From Cunninghamia lanceolata (Eukaryota > Streptophyta > Pinopsida > Cupressales > Cupressaceae): a DNA stretch of 64,000 nt. The stretch covers positions 4,216,001 through 4,280,000 of the forward strand of contig BSBN01000781.1 of the NCBI GenBank assembly GCA_027924645.1, read 5' to 3'. The position numbers and the translations under genes are program-made. Below are positions 55,690-64,000 of this stretch, one piece after another (position 1 is the first letter of the stretch; every line of letters begins with the position of its first letter). The notes under the pieces were generated by a model that saw nothing but the letters and a program-made list of their open reading frames with translations, did no database searches and was not told where the DNA came from.

Positions 55690-56975
55690 GTGACATGCAT
55701 GGGCGACGATTTTGGCCGCTCCTGCATGTTAAGGTGGGTTCTTATCGTGTACGGTGGGCCATTTTGGCTGACACTGCATATGGAGGAGAAATTGCAATTT
55801 AGTGTAGGGGTGGTCAAATTGATCGCCCTTACATGAGGGAAGGATGCAAGTTTGTGCATGCATGTATAAGTGGTGGAAAAGCTCACCAATGCATGTGGGA
55901 AGAATTGTATCTACATGTATAGTCGGTCAAAAACACCGCTTATACACATTGTTAAAAACCTTAAACTTTTATGTGAAAGCAGCGATTTCTACCGCTAGAG
56001 CACGAAAGAGATCTTTTAAGGATTTCATGTAGGGGCGGTCAAATTGACCGCCCTTACATGTGGGAAAGTTAAAAAACAAAGTATTATGCATCGGCGGTTA
56101 ATTTTACCACCAATACATATAAACATTTTAAGAAAAAGAAATGTGAGGGCGGTGAAATAGACCGATGAAACATCAATCTTTAAACAAGTTTTTAACCCTA
56201 ACGCTTCAGAAAACATGAAACAAACATTTACATAGACTAGGGTTTTACTTGTTTAAAATCGACGAATTTCACCATCAAAACAATGACAAAAGAAAACTAG
56301 GTTTAACCAAAACTAGGGTTTCAACCAAAAATGACTCTCAGAGGAAAAAAATGATTCACAAAAGAAAGAATCAAAACAACTAATGATCTTATAAACAAAA
56401 ATAATAACATTTATGGGAAATAGGAACTACCATTCACAGGTAAACCTTAAAGAAAGAAAAATAAAAAAAGAACAGAAATAATGGCTTACCTCTGAAAAGA
56501 GTACAAAAACCTTAGGCGTGATCTCGAAACCGATTTGTCCAATCCACAATTTGCGTGAGTGGAAAGATCTCAAGGAGATATCACCAGTTGATTGAGGTTT
56601 TGAAAATGAAAAATAAACTAAAAAAATGAATAAAAATAATTTAAAAGGTTATAACAGAAGCATTAATGCCAACACGAGTGACATTAATGTCACTGTAGTT
56701 CAACGATTCACAAAGATATGCTTGGTCGGTGAAAACTACTAACAATACATGTGAATGTACAATATGCATAAGCGACGGATATGACCACTGCTACATATGT
56801 AAAATTTGATAAGGAAAAATGCATGGGCGGCAATTTTTGCTGCCCATACATATCACTTTATAAAAACATGCATGTAAAAGTGGCAAAATGAGCTGACTTT
56901 GCATGTGAAACAACAAAAACATGCAAGAGCGGTGGTTTTCACTGACTTTGCATATGAAAACTAAAAATTTTCCAA
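55690..56975. repeat. U3 array of GGGCGGTCAA-type hairpins in LTR C
   Basis: About a dozen inverted-repeat units, each 30-45 bp, of the form CATG, then GGGCGGT, an AT-rich centre, ACCGCCC, then CATG. The best is 56026-56060, a 35-bp near-perfect palindrome whose GGGCGGTCAA and TTGACCGCCC arms are separated by one base. Other members lie near 55693, 55800, 55856, 55912, 56086, 56145, 56726, 56770, 56820, 56870 and 56925, with varying arm decay. Confidence 0.8.
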
Positions 56976-57211
56976 CACCTTAAAATGATCAAAATTGATA
57001 TTTGGACAAGCTTCTAACCTAATCAATTTTCACAAATCTCGAGGAACCGATCTAGGGGAATGTCACAAGCTATTTTACAATGTCAAATGACTTCGCACGA
57101 GGCCAAGAGAACTTGCCTCAATTAGCAAACTTAGAGTGTAGGCTGTGAAATGGACAAGTTTCATAGGGGTTGTCCTACAAAATGAGCTCAGCTAATTTTG
57201 AGGACATGTCC

Positions 57212-57634
57212 CAAAAGCTTCCCCTCGGTTACTGCAAAGATAGACTTTTTAGGGTTTAGAGAAATCCCCTGTTCTCTGCAATGTTGTAGTACCACCTCCA
57301 AATCATGTAAATGATTAGCCCTTTTTCTAGAGAATATCATCAAATCACCTAAATAAACCACAATAATTTTATTTTTCAGATCTCTAAATGATAGATCCAT
57401 AGCTCTTTGAAAAGTTGCTCCTGCATTCACAAGACCAAAGGGCATTCTATTGTATGCAAAGGTGCCAATGGGTGTAGTTAAAGCTGTCTTATGCTGATCT
57501 TCTGGAGCCACTTCAACTTGATTGTAACCTGAAAATCCATCCAGCATAGACATCATTTCAAAACTAGCAATTGTTTGCAGTAAATGATCCATAACAAGCA
57601 ATGGGTAGTTATCTTTCAGTGAGACTTGATTCAA
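57212..57634 (-). pseudogene. pol: Element B reverse transcriptase, N-terminal part
   Basis: Minus strand. NQVSLKDNYPLLVMDHLLQT, MLDGFSGYNQVEVAPEDQHK, NRMPFGLVNAGATFQRAMDL, then the catalytic box as YLGD where YxDD is expected, so the first catalytic Asp is lost. It ends with LNPKKSIFAVTEGKLLGH at the insertion point of C. Readable RT sequence continues upstream to about 57840 with stops (WVANIVPI-like). Confidence 0.88.
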
Positions 57635-57844
57635 GTTCTAAAAGTCAACACAGATTCTTATTTCACCATTTTTCTTTCTAATTGGAACTATATTGGCTAC
57701 CCATGTAGAATGATGGATAGGATAGATAATCCTTGCTTTTAGAATTTTGTCTATCTCATTAAAAATGGCTTCTACTACTTTAGGATTATATGTTTGTTGC
57801 TTCTGCCTGTAAGGTATAGTACTAGGTTTTAAGGGAATTTTGTG

Positions 57845-58318
57845 TTACAATTCACCATTTCTAAATTTCTTCAAGTCAGCATAGCGCCATGAAAACACAT
57901 CCCTATAACGGATCAGCAAGGAGATCAACCTTTCTCTCTCTTGAGGTGAACACCACTTTCCTATACAAAAAATTTTTGGATCTTCCTTGGTACCAATATT
58001 AACACGATTGAAATCTTCAGATGATTTAATGGAAACTTTACTATTCTTTTTCAAATATTGGTCATTTCTACTAAATAAGTCTTCGAGAGAGACTAGACCT
58101 TTAGGAATTTTATTTCCTTTCAATTGAATAACCTTGGATTCCTTATCATTAGGGATAGCAATGTTGCCATCCAAAATATCATTACTTTTATCATCACTAC
58201 CTTCAAATATTTTTTTTGCAAAAGCTTCAACTTTTTCAAGGAAAGCAATGATTTTTTTATCACCATTAAACAGTTGCCAATGGTTTACATTATCAGGGAC
58301 ATTAGGGTGGTAGACCAC
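57845..58318 (-). pseudogene. pol: Element B linker between first RNase H and RT
   Basis: 157-codon frame, minus strand. It contains NVPDNVNHWQLFNGDKKIIA and then SVSLEDLF-like and CSPQERERLISLLIRYRDVF, with SWRYADLK. The same order occurs in element A (DNVTNLQVFDDDQHILDF, then CTPEELEGITQALKDYIHVI and WTYDELK). It is the pre-RT segment of Ty3 Pol; function unknown beyond being a connector. Confidence 0.8.
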
Positions 58319-58333
58319 TTCGATTCTATAGGG

Positions 58334-59407
58334 CTAATCCTTGAAATCTGGATGGGGCAGCAACAAAGATACAAAAACTACTAATGAATCAACTCTTGTA
58401 TTAAATTCCCTAGGCATTGCTTCTATAGAAAAGGCATCAAAATCTTCAATGCAATCCCATACTCTATTTCTATAATGCCTTAACCTGCCATTTTTCACAG
58501 TATACTGCTTCCTAACTTGCTTGACTATTAATTCTACATCCCCCCTAGCTTTTAGTTGTTTTATGCCTCTTTCTTTAGCTAGGGTTAAGCCAAGTAGAAG
58601 AGCTTCATATTCTGTTGTATTGTTGGTGTTTTGGAACTCCAATTTATAAGCACAGGGAAAGCTATAACCATCTGGGGAAATTAAAACAACTCCTGCACCA
58701 GAACTAGCACTAGAGCAACTTCCATCAAATTCCAGTGTCCATAACTCATTCACTAAATTAGGGCTGACTAGGCTTGAATCTTCTACTTCTGAGGAGGTGT
58801 ACATGTAAATACCTGGCCTAGTTTCTACAAATAAAATGTCTGCCCTTGGATCTCCAAATTTTAACACTGTGAACTTGGTTTTGGGCTCTAGGTTAAGACA
58901 TACCTTCTTTCCATCTAAAGGTATTACAGCATGAGACCAATCCAATTGTATCTCTCCGCCCAGATCTCTACAAAAACTCCTACTCAACAACATCCCATAA
59001 CTAGTAGGAATATCAGCAACAAGGATAGTTAACTTTAGTCTCTTCTTTGGAAAAGTGGCTAAGGCAACCTGGGCATCTTTGATTTGACCTAGGATTGGGA
59101 CAGGTGAGCCATCCATAGAGAAACATCTACCATGGGAAGGAGTATAAGACAATCCTAAGGCTCTGGCCACTTGGGATGCCATCACATTATTAGAAGCCCC
59201 AGAGTCAATAACACAAATTTTACTCAATCTAAAACCAGCTATATAAAGAGACACATAGAATGGTTCAGGTTTGGCAAAAGGATTATGTTGATTTGAATCT
59301 TTATCATGGGAATTTGAGCAAACTTGTTCTTCAACATGTATTTCAACATCACTAGACACCTGATCATTAATCTGAGATGGGGAGGGCTCTTGTTTGATGT
59401 ATCTCAC
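58334..59407 (-). CDS. pol: Element B protease and first RNase H
   Basis: 357 open codons, minus strand. Protease: VIDSGASNNVMASQVARALG, with GMLLSRSF as the second loop region. The RNase H domain then follows upstream of the RT: LEFDGSCSSASSGAGVV (Asp), TTEYEALLLGL (Glu), ARGDVELIVKQV (Asp) and NTRVDSLVVF (Asp), so all four acidic residues are present. The position before RT is the same as in element A. The frame is open but the surrounding polyprotein is broken, so it is part of a dead gene. Confidence 0.87.
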   Translation of the reverse strand: MRYIKQEPSPSQINDQVSSDVEIHVEEQVCSNSHDKDSNQHNPFAKPEPFYVSLYIAGFRLSKICVIDSGASNNVMASQVARALGLSYTPSHGRCFSMDGSPVPILGQIKDAQVALATFPKKRLKLTILVADIPTSYGMLLSRSFCRDLGGEIQLDWSHAVIPLDGKKVCLNLEPKTKFTVLKFGDPRADILFVETRPGIYMYTSSEVEDSSLVSPNLVNELWTLEFDGSCSSASSGAGVVLISPDGYSFPCAYKLEFQNTNNTTEYEALLLGLTLAKERGIKQLKARGDVELIVKQVRKQYTVKNGRLRHYRNRVWDCIEDFDAFSIEAMPREFNTRVDSLVVFVSLLLPHPDFKD

Positions 59408-59458
59408 TAACCGATCTAATTCAGATGGATTGAGTCTAAGGTATTCAGCTTGGGAGAT

Positions 59459-60055
59459 CTAAATCTTGGTATTTTTGCATGACTCAATTATGTCAAAGGA
59501 ACTAGTAACAATTGCATCAGAAGAGGGAGTAGAAGGTACCTCAGTAGATATATTCTTAGGTACAGTATCTTCAAGCTTTTTGGAACTGGAAGCAGCTTGT
59601 CTCGACAAAATGTACTTTGGAGTCAAATTTGAACCATTTGCTTGGCCTTTAACATCTAAGCCTTTTTGAGTCTGTTGTCCTCTTGTGAAGACTGTACAAT
59701 TAGGATCAATTTCTGTGTATACATCTTCTCCTATATCAGTATCTGACTCGTACTCAAAGAAGTTTACACTAGTATCATGAGATGAGTCAGGTTCTTCCAC
59801 ATATGGTGCCTCAACATGCTCATTAGTGGAGAGCATTTGCATGAATCAGGTCATTTATGGACAAGTAGATCCATCGTGGTCTGAAGTCAGATGGAAATTA
59901 CACATCATATTACTCTTACTGGTAGAAGGTCCATTTTCAATGGCCAATCTCTGAGTAGGACCAGTCAAAGGCAAAGTTTTGTTATAACCACCCAGTGTGC
60001 CAAAGTCTTTCCTTGGTATGTCTTGATATTCTAACTGAAAGTGTTCCTTTGGCAT
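59459..60055 (-). pseudogene. gag: Element B gag end and gag-pol linker
   Basis: Minus strand. 60055-59855 ends with the zinc knuckle CNFHLTSDHDGSTC, a C-x2-H-x4-H-x4-C form like that of A. Two in-frame stops follow, then an acidic linker (59842-59459) before protease. The knuckle should bind the element RNA. Confidence 0.75.
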
Positions 60056-60136
60056 TTGCCTTTTCAGCGTGATTATATCATTATCTAATCTCTATATGAC
60101 TAGATCAATAGAATTCACAGCCGAAGGTTTACTAGT

Positions 60137-60799
60137 CTACAATTCCTTCTTCCATTTTCTAGCAATAATCAATTCATCTTCTATAGATATAGCTCTTTCC
60201 CGAGCTGCATCTAGATTAGCTGCACCTTCTCTCTTAATGGTGAAACTAACATCTGGTGGAAGGGTATTGATAAAGAAGCATTTCAACAAGTCATCTACAG
60301 GCCTTATGTTCTTAGGAATTCTATTATATAACTTATTGAATTTAGCAACAAATTCTCTCATTGGTTCATGAATTTCTTTCTTCATAGTGGCCAATTGAGT
60401 GACAAGGAATTGCTCGTTCTCCGCGGACTTAAATCTACTTTCAAACTTGGTCCTTAGAGTAGCCCAGTTATTAATAGAACCATTTGGGAGATGGTAGAAC
60501 CAATCAACAGTAGCATCAGTTAGAGATTCTACAAAGAGTCTCATGGCAACGTCTTCATGTTGCACGGCAAGGATAGAAGAAGTGGCAAAGAAGCCCTACA
60601 TGTGCTCATCTGGAGTAACTTTTCCATCTCCTCTAAACTTAGGTATAATTTTCCTTGAGCCTTTGGGTAGGTCGTGTAGTTGGGCTCCTAAGTTAAGTGG
60701 ACCTATGGTGGCCCCCCATGGGACAGCTGGAGGCTGAAGCATAATGAGTGGATTATGAATAGGAAAATTAACTTTCAAAGGGAGGGTAAACCCATGCAA
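60137..60799 (-). pseudogene. gag: Element B gag core
   Basis: Minus strand. N-terminal Pro-rich segment (60799-60596), a TAG stop near 60597, then the Gag core (60565-60137): HEDVAMRLFVESLTDATVDW, NNWATLRTKFESRF, EPMREFVAKFNKLYNRIP and CFFINTLPPDV. The pattern matches Ty3 Gag and resembles the partial gag of element H. One nonsense codon breaks it. Confidence 0.85.
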
Positions 60800-61432
60800 A
60801 AGAAGGGCTTGACAAGATGCGGCTGAAGTATTTACAGTGCTTTGACTAGGAGAAGGGGATGGAGGTCTGTTGATAGACTTAACCTTTCGATTAAGTGGGA
60901 AAGAAGCAAAATTTATAGCTTCTAGTAATTCAAAATCTTTGTCCCAAATCCCTTTTTTTCTATCTCCTCTAGTGTACCTTTTAGAAGCCAGATTTGAACA
61001 AATTAAAAGCTTTGAATTACAAAGTCACCAACTTCACCTACTGATTGATTCGTGGAAGATTTTGCTGATTTTTCAACTAGTTTCTTTGATTAGCCGCTTG
61101 ATCTTTGCGTCTGTTGTTTGGAAGTGCTTGAACATGAAATACTCTTTCTCTTTGTGGTACAGGTACTACAGCCTCAACAAAGATGATTTATTGGGCATCA
61201 CTAAAATGCCTAGTGTTATCTCTTATGATTTTCCCAAGTTCTTCTTCTAACACTTCGTTAACTTGGTTATATTGCAAATTGGTTCTTCTATGTTGCCAAG
61301 CAAGCAATCTTAAGCCAGTAACGATATCTTCTTGATCACCAACAAGCCAATCTATGTTAGGTTGAAGGATTGGAGCGTTACATCTCTGAAGAACCATTAA
61401 AGAAACTCACAACACATATCTGACAATAGTTT
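60800..61432 (-). other. Element B leader and gag upstream region
   Basis: Minus-strand DNA between the primer-binding site and the recognisable gag. A short frame (61397-61188) reads MVLQRCNAPILQPNIDWLVG, possibly the Gag N-terminus, but I cannot align it with A. Confidence 0.4.
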
Positions 61433-61450
61433 TCCCCAGTAGAGTTGCCA
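61433..61450 (-). other. Element B primer-binding site
   Basis: TGGCAACTCTACTGGGGA on the minus strand, six bases after the LTR end. It resembles the arginine-tRNA type site (TGGCGACTC...) reported for some non-chromovirus Ty3 elements, with changes. tRNA identity is tentative. Confidence 0.55.
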
Positions 61451-61456
61451 AAAATT

Positions 61457-64000
61457 TATTGGTTAATAGATTTGTCATTCAACTCTATATTCTCTTGCCC
61501 AAACAATGACAAATGTAACCATAGTTGAGTTAGTTACAATGATGTTTTATAACCAACTCTCTTTGAATGAAATATAATGAATTAAACTACTTGTTGCTTT
61601 TAACCAAAAAGCAAGGAAAAGGTAATGCTTTAGACCAGAAAGCTTTGAAAGGAAAATTCACACTTAAATAGCGATTGAAAATAAAGAAGTTCAAAGACTT
61701 CAAACACTAAATTATAGCTGACTGAGAAAAGAATTTAAATTTCCATCACCATGACATATTCATTCAAAGATAAAAATTCACAGCAATGAATTTAATGAAC
61801 ATCTAATTCTCCAATATAAATAAGATAACCACTGGCAATGCATTCAAAGTAAGAAGAATGACATTTCAAACACTACAGCACAGACTATATCTGCTCAAAC
61901 ACTACAGCATAGACTATATCTGCTCAAACACCCCAACAATATTTCTCATTTCTATATTGAAGAAAACTAAAATCAAAACATATTAAAGATATCTAACTTA
62001 ATGAGTAAAACAAAGTTTGCCCAAAAAGAAGATCCATACTATGTCCCACATCATGTATTTATAATGTCCACATAATAACTGTCTTTAGAAAAGAGAACGG
62101 TTTCTTGGAGACAACCATTTTTTTAAAATAATAAAGTCTAGAAAAGAAACAAAGTTTAATTCACCACCCCTTCACCTTTGGGTCTTCAACGCTTTCCCCA
62201 CCTTGATCCTTTGCCATCTTTTCTCGCACCTTTATTCTCAACTTGTATTCCCGATACTTAGTTATGACAGCAGTGATGCTCTTGCTTCCTGGAGTTGTAG
62301 TAATCTACAACCTGGTTCTGAATCTTGCCAATTTTTTACCTATCCCTACTATAGCTTCCTGAATATCATCACCTCTATTCTTGAAACCATTAAGGTAAAC
62401 TTGCATAAGGCGCATTTTGCCAAGCGATTCATCGATGATGATGTCAGGATCTGCGAGTTCCTTGCAAAGCATATCTTTAGCTTCTTTTGTGATTTCCTTA
62501 GGATCCCGTAAGTTCTCTCCAAACTCATCTAAAATATTTACATCCAATGCTTTGCAATCATTCTGAATTCCAATCATTATATCAAGATATTCACGCAAAG
62601 CTTTGTTAATATGCTCAATGAGATTGTCATACATGCCCAATTTCCACTCCAATGAGTCAGCCCAGGATGGATCAATTTCACGAGGATCACTAGCCAAATT
62701 TTCTTTTAGAAGGGTTAGAGAATCCATGGCAACCAAATCAGAAATTTCTTTTGAGTACATAAGTACTACCTTGCTCCTTTCTTACCTGCTGAAGCTCACT
62801 GATTAACTCTTTCCTTTTATTATGCACTTGAGTATAACACTGTGTCTCCCTGGTTAAGAAAAATAAAATTTCACAGGATAATTTCTCTACCCATTCAGTA
62901 ATAGCTTTGGCAAAATTCAGGTTCTTTTTTATTTGTTGCACAGTGCTCGCATCAACTCCTACTACTTCTGAATTAGGTGCATCTAAGGGCGTGGGTGTCA
63001 CAATAGATTGGATAAAGTTGCTCAAAGATAAAAATCTGAGACTGTAGTTTTATGTTCTCCTTCCTCTCCTCTTTGGCTCTCTTAATCAAGGCACCTAGTG
63101 AGAAGTTGGCATGATAAGCTTCTCCCTCCAGAGTAGAAGGACCTAAGTCAATGTGACGTATCTTGTAATCTACTTCAGTTATCTCATCTTCATTTAGGTC
63201 CTTGACCGGGTCAACAATCTCTAACATTTGATGACCTGAGGCAGCGTCATTCACCATTCTAGACATTCTTTTGGCCTTTTTGGGCTTTGAAGTAGTCTGC
63301 AGCAATTTGGCAACTGTATCTACCTCAACTACTATTGTAGGCACAACCTTTCTCTTCTTATCCATAGCTTTCTTTAACCATCTTGGTGAAGATGATACCA
63401 TACCAGTATCTACATTACTTGAAACAGTCTTAACTTGATTATCAACAAGAACAAAAATTGATACTTCTTCGACATTAGGAGAAGAAGGAATTTCCATGAA
63501 TGGAGGGAATGAACCATCATCAACAATTTGTTCAAAAATAGAGTCAGAAAGCACAAGCGCAGGTTTAGCTTGGGTGTTTTTCTTTTTCACAACGGGCAAG
63601 GGGAGACTATCCAATTCACATGTCGATTTCAATTTCAGAATTTCTTCTGGTCTTTCCCCATCACCTCCAGATTGTGAATTAGAACTGGATGGTAATGTTT
63701 CTTGTCTCCCAAAAGAAATGTGCACTTCGGAACTTTGCATGGGCCTTTGCTCATTACAGCTGGGATTTCCTTGCTCATGAGGAGAGCCAGCACATCCATG
63801 CCATCTCCCGGCCAACCAATCTTCAGTCCTTTTAATCACAGCTGCAGAATGAATTCTCAGATCCACAACCTCCTTCCTGACCAATTAATTTGAGGAAGGG
63901 GTTTATAAACTAGGGTTTGATATTCGTCATCAATTATTTCAAAATTTTCTTCAACACCATCTGGAATGTATATAGAAAGACCAAATACTTGAATTTGACT
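61457..64000 (-). repeat. Element B 5' LTR, partial
   Basis: Same sequence as 45155 and upward, several percent diverged. It keeps a 676-bp block (62491-63166) and a 57-bp block (near 63820-63877) that are missing from the 3' LTR. It continues beyond the window. TATA at 62055-62063. Confidence 0.88.
62165..64000 (-). pseudogene. U3-encoded accessory protein, element B 5' LTR copy (partial)
   Basis: Minus strand, cut by the window edge. The frame 63884-62973 (303 codons) covers a linker with RWLKKAMDKKRKVVP and a Lys/Glu segment (LIKRAKEERKENIKLQSQ). 63025-62738 and 62760-62305 cover the coiled-coil part (KAITEWVEKLSCEILFFLTR, then DSLTLLKENL, LREYLDIMIGIQ, LMQVYLNGFKNRGDDIQEA). LTLSQI is at the very edge. 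It retains the C-terminal middle lost from the 3' LTR copy. Frameshifts separate the pieces. Confidence 0.8.

Larger units (their letters stand above)
51037..57206 (-). mobile_element. Element C: 6.2 kb solo LTR carrying a U3 gene
   Basis: Minus strand, starting TGTCCTCAAAATTAGC at 57206 and ending CACCCAATA at 51037, with target-site duplication TGTCC on the plus strand (51032-51036 and 57207-57211). Removing it restores the pol frame of B between two RT motifs. It contains no gag or pol; it has a hairpin array, a U3 gene, a TATA box and a U5-like end in the same order as the element A LTR. It is therefore a solo LTR of a related family, not a complete element. The 3' end is TA rather than CA, as in element B. 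Confidence 0.88.
45155..64000 (-). mobile_element. Element B: Ty3/gypsy retrotransposon with coding LTRs, interrupted by C
   Basis: Minus strand. The 3' LTR is on the left (from 45155) and the 5' LTR on the right (61457 to beyond the window). Both LTRs start TATTGGTTAATAG on the plus strand, that is, they end CCAATA in the element's orientation. The interior carries gag (about 60800-59850), protease and RNase H (59407-58334), reverse transcriptase (57634-57212 and 51036-50680), degenerate RNase H and integrase (50679-49146). Element C is inserted in the reverse transcriptase gene. The pol order equals that of element A, but sequence similarity is modest. It is older than A, since its LTRs differ visibly. 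Confidence 0.9.

Noticed and set aside
51037..57206. A complete autonomous retrotransposon inside B
   Set aside because: No gag, protease, RT or integrase is present; composition and order match a single LTR of the A type, so it is a solo LTR.

Overview
The window is intergenic DNA from a large, repeat-rich plant genome. It holds no host gene, rRNA or tRNA that I can support. Almost everything is nested LTR retrotransposons in different states of decay. A conifer or other gymnosperm is my best guess, because of the deep nesting, the very large Ty3 elements and a hammerhead-like motif of the Penelope type (Penelope-like elements are reported from conifers). I cannot prove this from sequence alone.

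Layout. (H) 1 to about 3300, minus strand: the 5' end of a Ty3/gypsy element, with the start of gag, a primer-binding site and an LTR whose U3 is full of hairpins. (D) 3900-20843, minus: an old Ty1/copia element cut into pieces by three later insertions. These are F (6624-10338, plus, a non-autonomous LTR element without pol, TSD CCTAA), E (12472-18757, plus, a Ty3 chromovirus with chromodomain, TSD CTTCT) and a solo copia LTR (18847-19900, minus, TSD GGCTT). 20844-22423 and 44247-45154 are unassigned DNA split by A; the left part carries the hammerhead-like core at 22262-22296. (A) 22429-44241, plus: a nearly complete 21.8 kb Ty3 element with TSD AGACC and giant LTRs of 6625 and 6812 bp. (B) 45155 to beyond 64000, minus: a related older Ty3 element whose 5' LTR runs off the right edge. 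(C) 51037-57206, minus: a 6.2 kb solo LTR of a third related family, inserted in the reverse transcriptase gene of B, TSD GGACA.

The most interesting system is shared by A, B and C. Each LTR carries one long sense-strand reading frame entirely inside U3, upstream of the LTR TATA box. In A it was about 1,450 codons. It encodes a globular N-terminal domain, a long acidic Glu/Pro/Gln-rich linker and a C-terminal coiled coil. The three families are strongly diverged, yet the same motifs are recognisable in all three: a W-x-x-IIS-x-x-L-x-x-QL block leading to F-x-M-x-SY-x-x-Y, and ED-x-W-x-D leading to L-x-LSQI. This accessory protein was therefore kept while the elements diverged. Because it lies in the LTR, each insertion carries two copies and even a solo LTR keeps one. 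The genomic RNA would carry the frame downstream of pol, as with retroviral genes that overlap the 3' LTR.

A and B also share an unusual pol order: protease, an intact RNase H, reverse transcriptase, a degenerate second RNase H, integrase. In C, H and A, and more weakly in B, the LTR U3 contains family-specific arrays of inverted repeats. Recent decay of A is dominated by C-to-T type changes, which give four in-frame stops in its gag-pol frame and four in the 3' LTR copy of the U3 gene.
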